This document shows, piece by piece, positions 32,910 through 43,959 of a stretch of 64,000 nt of DNA. Each line of letters opens with the position of its first letter. Position 1 is the first letter of the stretch. The position numbers and the translations under genes were made by a program. The notes under the pieces were generated by a model. That model saw only the letters and a list, made by a program, of their open reading frames with translations. It was not told the DNA's origin and ran no database searches. Source of the stretch: Parietaria judaica (Eukaryota; Streptophyta; Magnoliopsida; Rosales; Urticaceae); contig OX940869.1 in NCBI GenBank assembly GCA_954871525.1, positions 17,636,001 to 17,700,000 of the forward strand, given 5' to 3'.

Positions 32910-35591
32910 TGTTGGACATGTGTGTCCTTAAACAAGATATTTTATCCATTTGTAAAATATTATGACAAGTCGTTGAATAAAGATGATGCTTATTATGATA
33001 ATCTTATTATAGTTTCTGGTAGAGTAAAATAGAATGTTTGATCCATAGTTCATAAAGGATACAATTATATTATTATTATCACAACAGAGTCAATGTGAGG
33101 AAGAATTAATAATCATAATAAATGAACTTAAAATGTTCGTGACCTGATTAACTTGGTGGCAGCCCATTCATCGTAGAAGGTCATTAATGTGACTAAGTAA
33201 AAATCCTATTCTGGATTTTGTGTGTGTCACACTCCTAGAAGTGCATTAAGTATGAATTGTCTTCATACTGGACTGGACCTGACTTAAACTCCGAAAGTTA
33301 TCATATAAGACCGTCACTGATAACTTGGAGTTGAGTCACTAGCAGATGATCAAATGGATATTCGATCTAAGTCCTGAGTGATCTTGAGTCCAAGCTGCTG
33401 GGTTGATTGTTCTTTGATTTAACCGTTAGAGAATACAATATATTACCGTTGTTCCTAACACTATTATTTTGGGAACATGATAGTCAGCAGTAAGGGTAGC
33501 TTGGTCATAGACATGGGCATCACACAGCTCTCTTCAGAGTCATGATCATTCCCTTGATTGTCGGTGGTAAGAAGTGAGAGGTACCCGTGCGCAACTTATG
33601 AATCGAAACCATAAGATGGTTACTCATAATATTACTGACTGAGTCAAGGATGAAAAATGCAATGAGGGGCATAATGGTATAAACTGCCTGCTCGTGTGTG
33701 GACCATCAAGTGAAAGATCAATAACCCGAATTGGATTGTATCAATGGACACCCTACTGTAATTAAGGGAATAATATATACTGTATCGCTAAAGAGTGCAG
33801 CCTCGGGTTTATAGTGGAATAACACCAAGGTTTGACGAACACTCTAGCAGTTCGTTGGAGCTTCAGTGATACGGGTCCATGGTCCCCAGGATAGCTCCGT
33901 AACGGATGATATGTACGTGATAAAAACGTTTGAAATGTTTTTAAGATCATTTGACAAGACTCATAAAACTGAAGTCTGTGATAGACATCAAATAGTTTTA
34001 TCAGTAGCGTGGCAAAAGTACCATATCTTGGTAACCGAAATAAACTGACAAAATAAAGTAGAATTTGGATTTTCTATCAACATGAAAGTTTTTGGAAATT
34101 AAATTCAGAGAAACTTTGTTTTTGCAACCGAGTAGTTTCGACGTACGGTTTGTGATTTAGAGAATTTCTAAGTTTATGATCGTTTCGGTAAACTATGAAA
34201 TTAAATCACATGTCACGAATTTAAATGATGGTGTGCCACCATGACATTTGAATGTGTGATATTGAGATAAGAGAATATTAATATAATTTAATTATTCGAA
34301 TTTAATTATTAATGTATTATTAATAATTAATAAATAATTAATAGATTTAATATGTAAATAATATATTTTCATATATATTATAAGTGTAGAAATCGAATTA
34401 TATGCATTCGAATGGATAGACTTTGGTCTTTTCATAATTGCGGCAAAAGTACCAAATGTTTTGGTATTTGACAAAAACCTAAAATCAATTTAATCCATTG
34501 GATCGGTTATGATTTAATATCAACCGTTGGATTTATTCGAAATTAATTACTTGGTGACCAAGTTTTGATTTTCGAATTTACCTAATTAATTTTATTCGTT
34601 AGATCGGTCTAAGATTTAATCTTTACCGTCGGATTGGAAATTAATTAAATATATATAACATATATAACAAGTTTTGTTTTTATTAAATCTTTTAATATTT
34701 GATGTTATCCTAAACTAATTTGGTCCATTAGATCGGTTTAAAGATTTATCTCAACCGTTGGATCTAGATAATTAGAATTCGAAATTAAATATATATATAT
34801 ATATATGTAAATTCGAATTTTATAAAGATAAGAGGATAAGATTGGATTTTTGATTTTATCCAAATCTTTCTTATTTAATTAAATCCCTACTTAATTATAT
34901 CCATTGGATTTAGATGAGATTGAATCTAGACCATTGGATTGAAATAATTAATTATATTTAATATATAGAATTCGAAATTACGGAGGAAATTTAACTAATT
35001 TGGTTACATTCTAAGCCTATAAATAGGAGGCTCATTCTACACATTTTACACAGCTCTCCCAGAGAAAAAATCGAACTCTCCCTCTCCTTCAGGGTCTGCG
35101 AATTTTCTCTCTGATCTCTCTTTCTGGTTCGGCTTAAGAGACTTAGTTCTCCAAAATCTTATAAAGAACCATCAGTTTAAATTTTACGACAGAGTCCTGC
35201 CAACGAAGCCCGCGCTTCAGTACGAGGAATCCAGGAGAATATCCCGTAAGATCACGGGAGTTTCCCTCAGCACCGGCGGAGCCCTACGCGATTTAGAACG
35301 CGCAACCGGAAGTCGTCAATAAAGGTACGGCCTTAGGCATTGGGTTAATAAATTCAACAATTTACTGCTTTCTATTTGTTTCCTATAATGACTAAATTAT
35401 TATTAATGATTTATGAATATTAAATTACATAATATTTATCAGATCTTCTTATATGGTTATAATCCTAAATCCAGACCGTTGAACGGATAACAAGTTTTTC
35501 CGCTTTAAAATAATTTTTTTATTGTTACCCGGACGGTTCGAAGGTACAATTCTTGATAATTTACATGGAATCCGAGACGTGATTCCCAAAA
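32910..35591 (+). mobile_element. Solo LTR inside the 3' LTR of copia D
   Basis: Starts TGTTGGACATGTGTGTCC and ends CCCAAAA, apparently CCCAACA with one change. It is flanked by AAAAT at 32905-32909 and 35592-35596, a perfect 5-bp target duplication. It is a related subfamily, closest to the LTR at 61090. It holds a TATA box (35018-35026) and a dyad with one arm mutated (33250-33268). There is no internal domain. Confidence 0.9.
35018..35026 (+). promoter_or_regulatory. TATA box of the solo LTR
   Basis: TATAAATAG within 'gcctataaataggaggctcattc'. CT-rich sequence follows about 35-100 bp downstream, as expected for an LTR transcription start. The same context occurs at 37561 and 63193. Confidence 0.75.
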
Positions 35592-37560
35592 AAAATGTTC
35601 GTGACCTGATTAACTAGGTAAAAGTCCATTAATCGTATAAGGTCTTTAATGTGACTAAGTGATAATCCTATTCTGGATTAAGTGTGTGTGTCGTACTCAC
35701 TAGAAGTGCTTTAAGTATGAAGCGGCTTCATACTGGACTGGACCTGACTTAAACTCCGGAAGTTGTTATATAAGACCGTCACTGACAACTTGGAGTTGAG
35801 TCACTAGTAGATGATCAAATGGATATTCGATCTAAGTCCTGAATGACCTCGAGCCTGAACTATTGACTTATTTTTTCTTTGATTTAACTGTTAAAGAACA
35901 CATTTTACTGTCGTTCCTAATGCTGCTATTTTGGGAACATGATAGTCAACAGATAAGGGTAGCTTGGTCATAGACACGGACATCACATAGCTCTCTTTAG
36001 AGCCAAGATGATTCCCTTGATTGTTAGTCGTGAGAAGTGAGAGGTACCCGTGAGCAACTTATGAATCGAAACCATAAGTGGGTTACTCACAATGTTACTA
36101 ACTGAGTTGAGGATGAAAATGCAATGAGAGGCAAAACGGTAAAAGTCACCTGCTCGTGTGTGGATCATCAAGTGAAAGATCAATAACCCGAATTTTATTA
36201 TATCAATGGACACCTTGCTATAAAGGGAGTAATATATACTGTATCACTAAAGAGTGCAGCCTCGGGTTTTTAGTGGAATAACACCGAGGTTTGACCAACC
36301 ACTAGCAGTTCGTTTGAGCTTCAGTGATACGGGTCCATGGTCCCCAGGATAGCTCCGGAACGGATGATACGTACTTGATTTAAACATTCGGTATGTTTTA
36401 TCATTTTTCAGGATTCATAAATTAGAGTTTGTGTCAGACCTTAAAAGTTTTTTTTTTTGACATGGCGAAAGTACCAAAGTTTGGTGTTGGAAATTTAACT
36501 GACAAAAGAAAGTTGAATTTATATTTTTTATCAAATGAAAAATTGTTGGAAATTAAATTCTAAGAGACTTTGCTTTTAGAACCAAGTCGTTTCGACGTAC
36601 GGTTTGACATTTAGAGAATTTCCAAGTTTTCGATCGTTTTCGTAAATATGTAAAATTTAATCACATGTCACGAATATAAATGGTGGTGTTGCACCATGAT
36701 ATTTAATTTGTGATATTGAGATAAGAGGTTAAAATATAATTTAATTATTTGGATTTAATTATCAATATTCTTAATAATAATTAATTAATAATTAATAGAT
36801 TTATGTTATTTAAATAAAAATATATATTTGGTATATATATATAAATGTGTAAAAATAATGCGGCCCAAGTAAATGTGTAAGTTGGACTTACACGAATTTG
36901 CTTGGATTTGGACTTTCCAAATATGCGGCATAAGTACCTATATTTAGGTTTAATGGAAAACCTTGGAATTAATTTGGTTGATTAGATCGGTGAAGTTTCA
37001 TCTTAACCGTTGGATCGTGATAATTAATTTGCAAAAGCTAAATTCGAAAAATGAATTTGTTACAAAGCATGGATTTCAAATATGGTTAGTTAATTATATC
37101 CATTGAATTAGTTTAAGATTTAATCTTAACCATTGGATTGGAAATTAATTAACATGTATATATCGAATGCATAATTCGAATTTATTATAAAGGGAGGTTG
37201 AATTCTAAAGCTTGATAATCAAGTTTGGAGAGTTAACTTTTTCCGAAATCAATATGGTCTATCAGATTGGTTATGGAATTAAATCCAACCATTGGATCAA
37301 GCTTAATAATTTCGAATTTTCCATATGGATACATAGAGAATTCGAATTCTATTATATAAGGAAGTGATTGGATAATTGATTTATTCATGGTTTCCCTATT
37401 TGGTTAAATCCTTAATTAACTAGAACCTTTGGATCTTTGGTAATTCAATCTTGGCCATTGCTTTGAGTAATTAATTATATTGAGTAATTAATTATATTTA
37501 CCTATCATAGATTTAGAAATTCAAGGAAGGAAACTTCCCTGATTGGTTTTTCTATGAGCC

Positions 37561-37569
37561 TATAAATAT
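37561..37569 (+). promoter_or_regulatory. TATA box of the copia D 3' LTR
   Basis: TATAAATAT followed by 'aaggctcattctacac'. It lies within the segment deleted from the 5' LTR, so only the 3' LTR could still start transcription. Confidence 0.75.
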
Positions 37570-38086
37570 AAGGCTCATTCTACACATTTCACAGACCTCC
37601 CAGAGTAAGAATTCGATCTCTCTCTCTCTAGAGTTTGCGAATATCTTATCCTCCGATCTCTCTTTTCTGGTTCGGCTTAGTGAGATGTTGTTTTCTGAAA
37701 GCTTTAAAAGAACCACCAGTTAAAGTTTTGCGACAGATTCTTGCCGGCGAAGCCCACGCTTCGGTACGAGGACTCCAGAAGAATATCCCAGAAGATCATG
37801 GGAGTTTCCCTCAGCATCGGCGAAGCCCTGCCTAGTTCAAAATCGTCATCACCGGAGGTATGGCCTTATGCATTGGGTCAATAAATGCAAACCTTTATTT
37901 ATAGTTTATTTATTTCCTATAGACTAAATTATTAATTATGAATTTATGAAAAGTTAAATTAGTAATAATTTATCAGATCTTGACAAGTTTTTCCGCTTTA
38001 AATATATTTTTTTTAAATGTTACCCGGTTGGCTTGACGGCATAAAGCGTGATAATATTATCGGGAAACGTAATGAACTTCCCAACA

Positions 38087-38320
38087 TATTGTAACCTGGA
38101 GAAGGTCTTCGGCGCGTAGCCGGTTTTTTTGTTTTTTTTAGGGACCGGTATATAACGTAGTACCCCCCGAGTTTTGGCGTAATCTGCCTTGCAGTTTGGG
38201 GAAAACATTCAAAGTATTTGGTGAAAACAAATTTATACATAGATAAGGTTGGCCTACATAGTAGACTTGGCCTTGCGCATTGTGCTTTATTAAAAAGGAT
38301 ATGGGGCTTTTGCCTTGTCT
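38087..38320 (-). other. Tat interior after the copia D insertion
   Basis: The first 20 bases complete the interrupted minisatellite unit. The rest is noncoding between that array and the RNase H stop. No RT or integrase sequence is present. Confidence 0.6.
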
Positions 38321-39392
38321 TCAGTAGTGCGGATTTACTGGTAGGACTGGTAGCTTGCCTTCGCGTAGACAATCGACAATTGCAGTCATCCACTTGGGCT
38401 CGTCTTCGGTGTTGATGGCAAGAATTTCTTCGTAGGTGGTTGACTCCTCTTCCGCTTCTTCGTCTTGGGTCTTGCGCTGTTTGTCTTCTCCTTTTCTGCT
38501 CATTGCTCGAGCTAGTGTGGCTGCTTCGTCGTTGGCGGTTGCAGGGATCCAGGTGATCTTGTACCTCGTCAATGGCTGGAGGCGGTCCATGGCTTTTTGC
38601 ATCTGTGTCAGCGTCTTCTCTTCCTGTGTCGGTAGTACGTCGTTCATCTGGCTCGCAATCTTCTGTGAACTGCAGTGTACCTGGAAATTCCTTACGTCAA
38701 GCCTTTCGGCGAGGTTCAGGCCGGCGAGTAGCGCTCCGCATTCGGCTTCGTCGCTTGAGGCCGTGAACTCGAACTTGATGGCGTACTTCGACTTCAACTT
38801 GTCTCCTTGAGGGCTGGTGATGATTATTCCTGCTCCTGCGCTGGTGTCACCGTTGATTCCAGTGATGTGCATACTCCATACCGGCCCATTAAGCGCGGTT
38901 CTTGGCGGTGTGTCCTTCGTCTTCTTTCCTTCTTCAGCCGCGGGGGTGTCGGCGCCGTGAGTTTGCTTGGCGACTATGTCAGCCTTTGCTTCTTTTTTCT
39001 TGGTGACCCCTGGCTGACACTCTTCTTCGTTTCTTCGCCAGGCGAGGCTGATCTTTCGCTTGATTTGGCGTAGGCGGTTGAAAATTTTGTCGACGAGGCG
39101 CATGTACGTCGTGTAGTCTTGAGAATCTTCTGGTGCGGCTCCGTTCATCTTCCTAGAGTGGTCCAGGATCTTGTCGTATTGTCGCATAAGGGCGAATATC
39201 TCTCTCAGTCCGATAACGGTCGTTGATTTTTCGCATCCTCTCCTGGTTCTCCTCGTCTGGCGATGCTGAGGTTGTTGACTCCTTCGCTGATGGCGGTGAC
39301 TGTTGTTGTGCTCCGGCGTATTCCTTTCTCGTAGCAGGCTTGTGACTCGGCTTAACTTCCTCGCATGACTCCGACTCCGCTTGGCGTCGCAA
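38321..39392 (-). pseudogene. Tat RNase H-like domain with lost catalytic residues
   Basis: A charged linker (39392-39153) joins in another frame to a 288-residue frame (39187-38321). The second half is an RNase H fold of the reverse-transcriptase-like type found in Tat elements: WSMHITGI, GAGIIITSPQGD, SSDEAECGALLAGLNLAE, VHCSSQKI, ITWIPATAND, AATLARAMS. Compared with the family pattern (VDGA, NEAEYEAL, SDSQL, ADALA), the first Asp is Thr, the third position is Ser and the last Asp is Ala. Only the Glu is kept. Nuclease activity is therefore unlikely. It ends 'LPVNPHY' where family members continue toward integrase. Confidence 0.75.
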
Positions 39393-40020
39393 ACTTGACG
39401 AGTAGGTGATAGGTGGATGTCACGGCTTGAAGATGGTTGAGGGTGGGCCTCTCGATGATTACGTTGTATGACGAAGGCATGTCAACGATGAGAAAGCTCA
39501 CCATTTCAGTCACCCTAGGTTAATCTTTGGCCCCGGAGGTCATAGGCAGCTCGATCGATCCTTCGTTCGTCACGCGTTCTCCTGCAAAACCAAATAGTAG
39601 TCCATGGACTGGGTTGGCGATGACTCAGCCTAAGTTCAACTAGTCGAAGCCAGTCTTGAAGATTACGTCGGCTGAGCTTCCGTTGTCGATGAGGATCTTC
39701 CTTACCATGCTCTTGGCGATCTATGCTTCCACGACAATAGCGTCGTTGTGCGGGTGGTGGATGGTGAGAGCTTCTTCTTCATTGAAGGTGATGGCTTCGC
39801 CAGTGCGGATTGGAGGTGTTATGCCCATCAGGTTAACCTGGTTCGGCGACCATCCTTTCTCCGTTGCGCGTGCGTAGCTCTGTCTGCTTTGGCCTGAGTC
39901 TCCAGTTCCTGGTCCTCTGATGATTGCTGATACGACGTTCAGCGGGGTTGCCACTATGGCTTTCCCTCGATTGTTGCCTTGAGTCCTCGGTTGCGCCATC
40001 GTCAATTGTGGGGTCGGCAC
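39393..40020 (-). pseudogene. Tat retropepsin-like protease
   Basis: Reading leftward from 40020, the frame MPTPQLTMAQP leads through NVVSAIIRG and FNEEEALTIHHPHNDAIVVEA, the usual lead-in to the Tat protease. The active-site segment LIDNGSSADVIF lies at about 39660-39710. Further on, VDMPSSYNVII and RPTLNHLQAV match the conserved C-terminal block (PS.YN.I.GRP.LN..AV). Stops occur at about 39721 and 39645, so it cannot be translated through. It would have matured the Gag polyprotein. Confidence 0.75.
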
Positions 40021-42100
40021 GCCCTCGCTATTAGCTATGAGCCTCTTGACAAACTCCTTTAGCTGTCTTTCCTTGATCAGGTCTTCAATTTGATTATTCA
40101 GCTGGTATCACTGTGACGTCAGGTGACCGTAGTCAATATGGAATTGGCAGTATCGGCTCTTGTCCTTTGCAGGCTTGTTAAGTGGAGGAGGAGTCTTGAA
40201 CTTGTCGCCGTGTATGGCGAAGATCTCGTCTAGAGTAGTCGTCAATGGTGTGTAGTCTCTCTTGTCAAGGCGGAATGGTTTCCTTGTCACCTAATCTCCT
40301 TGCGGTTTTGCCATTCGGTTCCGATTGTCATCCGTGCGGCCTTTCTTAATCGTCGGTTCATCGGAGGAGCGGTCGTTGCTTCGTCAGTGGCTCCCTGGCT
40401 CTGTTGACTTCCTGCTGGCGAGGTACTGTTCCACGGAGATGTGCTGGGCTGTTCTCGTCATGAGCTCCGTCATGGTCGAGGGTCTTTACTTCACGAGGGA
40501 GATCAAGAACTCCCCTGGCTGTAGTCCATAGATGAGGGTGATGACGGCATCGCTGTCGGTGTAGTCGTTTACCTTTTTGGATTCTTCGACGAAGCGGTTG
40601 ATGAACTTCTGCAGGGATTAGTCGGTCTTCTGCTTGATTGACCAGAGGTACGATTTCTTCTTTCTTTGAGTCACTGTGCCGGCGAAGCGAGCGAGGAAAA
40701 GGTCTCTGAGCTGGTTGAAAGAGTAGATGCTTGCCTTGGGTAGCCGCTGGTACCATTCGTACGTCGATACCATAAGGGTTAGGCAGAATGCCCGGTATAT
40801 CGTCGACGCTGAGCATTTCTTTATCTGCATGATCGTCTAGTATTGGACGAGGTGGTAGAGTGGATCTCGTTTCCCGTCATAGATGAGGTTGCTTGAAAAG
40901 CGTAGGTTGCCTACGGCTTCTCCGTCGAGCAGGTGTGCTGCGCGTGGGGACAGAGTCCTGTCGAGCACGGCACGGCCTCTCACACCACGGTCCTGGGCAG
41001 AGCGCAAGTCTTGGATTTCCTTCTCCATCCCTTGGAGGAGGTCAAATACGTTGTTGCGCTGTGGTTGGCGAGGCTCCTGGTGACCTAGGCGGCGGTCGGG
41101 CGAGGCCCGGTGGCCTCGTTGCTGGTCTTCTCTGTAGTCTTCGAGGTTGATAACTTCGGTTCGTCTTCCGACTTCACGTCTTGGTGAGGGTTGGCGACCC
41201 ACCGAGCGATCCTGGTACGCTCCAGCAAGGTTGCGGTCTTCCGTATAAGCCAGGCAAGGATCTGGGGTGTTCCGCCTGTGCTCTATGTCGTTAAAGTCTT
41301 CGGCCTGGCGAACCTCCTAACGTCCCTCCGGGCTAGCCTGGCGAGGGTCCGGGTAGTTCCGGCGGTCTTCAACGTCTTCGGGATCTTCGGCCTGGCGAAG
41401 GCCTGGGTAGTTCTGGCGGTTTTCAACGTCTTCGGGATCTTCGGCCTGGCAAACCTCCTGACGACCCCCCGGGCGAGCCTGGCGAGGGCCTGGGAAGTTC
41501 TGGCGGTCGTCAACGTCTTCGGAATCTTCGGCCTGGCAAACCTCCTAACGACCCCCAGGGCGAACTTGGCGAGGGTGCGGGTGGTTCCGGCGATCTTCAG
41601 CGTCTTCTATGTCTTCGTCTTGACGAACCTCCCGACAACCCCCGGGCGAGCCTGACGAGGGTCCGGGTAATTCCGGCGGTCTCCAACGTCTTCGGGGTCT
41701 TCAGCCTGGAAAACCTCCTGAAGACCCCCCGGGCGAGCCTGGCGAGGGTCCGGGTGCTCCCGGCGGTTTTCGGCATCTTCTGGGTCATCGTCTTGGCGAA
41801 CCCCCTGGCTATCCCCTGGGCGAGCCTGACGAGGGTCGGGGTGATCCTGGCGACCTCCGTTGCCGTTGCTATCTCCTGTGCTTTCCTCGCCGTAAGTGTC
41901 TATTGACCTCCGCGAAACGTCGTTGACACCGTCATCATTCCCGATCTGAGCTAGTGACACTTGGGGAGGCGACTGAGTCCGTCATCATTCCCTTGTGTTG
42001 TTCGCGATGCTGGTCGTCGGTTGCGGCGTCGCGCGTTAGGAAGAACTGGCGCGGCTCGTCATATCGAATGGCGATCGTCGTGCTCCGAGTTCTTCTGATG
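40021..42100 (-). pseudogene. Tat gag
   Basis: An N-terminal repeat-rich region (41960-41283) is followed by the retrotransposon gag domain. Landmarks are YDGKRDPLYHL (end of the 41202-40837 frame), YRAFCLTLMVS and WYQRLPKASIYSFNQLRDLF (40830-40618). A tail at 40290-40108 reads YTPLTTTLDEI and KSRYCQFHIDYGH, the standard Tat gag C-terminus. A stop lies between 40837 and 40830, and other frameshifts separate the blocks. No start was fixed with confidence; an ATG-bearing stretch lies around 41960-42100. Confidence 0.75.
41310..41850 (-). repeat. 87-bp repeats inside the Tat gag N-terminal region
   Basis: The anchor 'gcgagggtccggg' and variants recurs at about 41347, 41401, 41488, 41575, 41661, 41748 and 41835. 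Spacings are 54, 87, 87, 86, 87 and 87 bp. 87 bp is 29 codons, so units keep the frame (consensus around DPRQARPG and EDPEDV). The 86-bp step is a one-base loss that shifts the frame, and the 54-bp step is a 33-bp (11-codon) deletion. Confidence 0.88.
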
Positions 42101-42133
42101 ATTGCTAGAAGGGTCTCGAGGCTTGTTTTCGGC

Positions 42134-42155
42134 TACCCCTCCTTCTAGCGCCAAA
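42134..42155 (-). other. Primer binding site of the Tat element
   Basis: On the minus strand it begins TTTGGCGCTAGAAGGAGGGG, one base after the LTR end. A TTTGGCGC start at this position is characteristic of Tat-branch gypsy elements. I do not assign the tRNA. Confidence 0.75.
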
Positions 42156-42840
42156 TTGGTAATGCGTAAAAATGGCTTTAACTTAGGATCAGATCCAAGG
42201 TTCGGGTCCCGAGATAGACCCGCTTAACACGAGGATAATTGAATACTAAGTCAACATAGGTTTACTAATGATTGTCAAAGATGGAGGCGAATCCGTCATC
42301 TTAGATGAGTCTCCGGGCTATCCTTGGCGATCATCGGTGAACTTTCCTCATGGGGGTGAAGTCCGTCTCACGGCGAAGCTCCTCGCCGAACTTTACTCGT
42401 GGTAGCGAAGTCCGTATCACGGTGAAGCTCCTCGTCCGGGCGGAGTCCTTGTCTTGGGAAAGCGCCTCGTCTAGGCGAACTCCGGTCTTGATGAGGCTCC
42501 GAGCTGATCTTGATGATTCTTCGTGATTCCCTTCCTTGGCGAGTTCCTTCGACGAGGGAAGACCTGCAAAAAAGGGTAGATTGGGCCCGTGCCCCGTCGC
42601 TTATGGTTGGGCAAGGTTGCCTACGTATCTAAGTTTAACAGAATCAGGTCCCACGTAGTTTAGGGTTAGTGATAAACGGCGGGTGATTGACGATGTGGTT
42701 TGACTCGTCGGAAGTGCCGATGTTGGTGGCGTAGGGGTGACCCTTAGCCAGGTGGCTGGGTATTACCGGCGTGAAGTGTTCTTTGTCGACCCCGTCAGTG
42801 TAGGAGAACTCGTTGTGACGAGGGCCTTATCCCAATGAGG

Positions 42841-43015
42841 GATGCTCCTTCTCTGTCGACCTTATCGGGGTAGACGAGGGCGCCTTAACCTGACAAGGGA
42901 TGGTCCTTGTCGACCTTGTCGAGGAAGGCGAGGGCGCCTTGACCTGACAAGGGATGCTCCTTGTCGACCTTGTCGAGGCTGGCGAGGGCGCCTTGACCTG
43001 ACAAGGGTGACTCCT
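42841..43015. repeat. 54-bp tandem repeats in the Tat LTR (3 units)
   Basis: Anchor GAGGGCGCCTTGACCTGAC at about 42875, 42930 and 42984, with 'cttgtcgaccttgtcgagg' between. They lie in the transcribed part of the LTR near its 3' end. Confidence 0.85.
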
Positions 43016-43192
43016 TGACGACTCGACGAACAATTTCTCTTGTCGAGGCTGAGACTCTACTCTAGATCTCTTCTTAGACATGCCTCTGCCAGCAAGCTCT
43101 CAATTCTTACTGGGGGAGAGAGGGTGACTTTTTTGAGAGAGAAGCTCTGGAGAAAACTGTGAGTGAGTGTGGAAATGAGGAGGGGAATGCTC

Positions 43193-43201
43193 CTATTTAT
43201 A
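43193..43201 (-). promoter_or_regulatory. TATA box of the Tat LTR
   Basis: Minus-strand TATAAATAG within CCTATAAATAGG. Downstream on the minus strand lies CT-rich 'cttctctctcaaaaaagtcaccctctctcc', a usual transcription start context. Confidence 0.75.
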
Positions 43202-43489
43202 GGAAAACCAATTCCCTGAAATTGCACCTCCAGGGGCCTGCAAATTTCTCTCCTGCCACAAGGGGGTTGCCGCGGCCCCTAGCCCTGTCGAGGGGCTTGT
43301 CGGTGCTTCTTGATTCGTCTTCGAAGTCTTTTGGTTGTCTGCAAGTTCGTATGTTGAGTCCAGGGGAATCTGGAGGATTTCCCGGGGATCTTCGTGACCT
43401 CAGATCTCCTCGTCGTGTGGAATAATTATAAGTTATGCCCTCGTCAAGCTTTGACGAGGGTGCTTGTCAGACCAAGGTCTTTGTCAGGC

Positions 43490-43630
43490 TTGTCACCTTG
43501 TCAGCCTCGTCAGCCATGTCGCCTCGTCGGCCTCGTTGGCCATGTCTCCTCGTCGGCCTTGTCGGCCATGTCGCCTCGTCGGCCTTGTTGGCCATGACGC
43601 CTCGTCGGCCATGTCGCCTCATCGGCTTCG
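43490..43630. repeat. 9-bp-type minisatellite in the Tat 5' LTR
   Basis: Same GTCGGCCTCGTTGGCC-type units as 20140-20405 but about half as long, so the two LTRs differ in repeat number. Confidence 0.85.
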
Positions 43631-43639
43631 TCGGGTCGT

Positions 43640-43810
43640 GGTACCTTGCCGAGCAAGGTACCTCGTTGGGCCGGGGTCGTCGTGCCGTGGTACCTTGTCG
43701 GGCTAGGTACCTCGTCAGGCAGGGGTCGTCGGGCCGTGGTACATTTTCGGGCAAGGTACCTCGTCGGGCCGGGGTCGTCGGGCCATGGTACCTTGTCGGG
43801 CCGGGGTGCC
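43640..43810. repeat. Hairpin array in the Tat 5' LTR (4 units)
   Basis: Units start at 43640, 43689, 43738 and 43787, each 49 bp apart. The first has perfect 9-bp arms GGTACCTTG and CAAGGTACC around CCGAG. The second has one mismatch, and the third has a damaged left arm. The fourth has lost its right arm. Confidence 0.87.
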
Positions 43811-43959
43811 TTTCAAGGACTTCGTCTTCTTCGTCTTTTTTACTCCGGGCCTCGTCAATGTCTTGGTTCGTCGGTCACTGGTCTTTGACTTTGGTGGTGG
43901 GCTTTAACTTTTGCCAAAAGGGGCCTAATTTTTATATGTTACAAAAAATGCATAAAACA

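Larger units (their letters stand above)
25297..38086 (+). mobile_element. Copia element D, with a solo LTR in its 3' LTR
   Basis: A plus-strand copia element with both LTR ends defined: TGTTGGACAT at 25297 and CCCAACA at 38086. A tRNA-Met primer binding site follows the 5' LTR and a polypurine tract precedes the 3' LTR. Flanks are TATTA (25292-25296) and TATTG (38087-38091), a 5-bp target duplication with one change. The uninterrupted minisatellite reads TATTG at this site. Gag, protease and integrase are missing or unrecognisable, and RT/RNase H is broken. It shares leader and pol with element B. Confidence 0.92.
32712..38086 (+). repeat. 3' LTR of copia D, interrupted
   Basis: Made of 32712-32909 and 35597-38086 after removal of the solo LTR and one target copy, about 2.69 kb net. 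It retains the TATA box that the 5' LTR lost, and the dyad GTATGAAG-CGG-CTTCATAC at 35715-35733. It ends CCCAACA. Confidence 0.9.
19962..43959 (-). mobile_element. Non-autonomous Tat-like gypsy element, split by copia D
   Basis: Reading leftward from the right end: 5' LTR (42157-43959), primer binding site (42134-42155), gag, protease, RNase H, a 42-bp minisatellite, an antisense gene on the plus strand, and a 3' LTR (to 20748) truncated on its left by copia B. Two features are known for the Tat branch of Ty3/gypsy: a primer site beginning TTTGGCGC, and an antisense open reading frame between the coding region and the 3' LTR. RT and integrase are not visible anywhere in it. The five bases after the right LTR are ACTAC; the other flank is lost. 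Confidence 0.85.
42157..43959 (-). repeat. 5' LTR of the Tat element (complete)
   Basis: 1803 bp from TGGTAATGCG to GCATAAAACA on the plus strand. Its right part repeats at 19962-20748. From right to left it holds the hairpin array, the GC-rich minisatellite, a minus-strand TATA box, the transcribed leader and a 54-bp repeat array. It ends at the primer binding site. Confidence 0.87.

Noticed and set aside
38807..39073. Plus-strand frames opposite the Tat RNase H
   Set aside because: Shadow frames. The minus strand carries the recognisable RNase H and linker.
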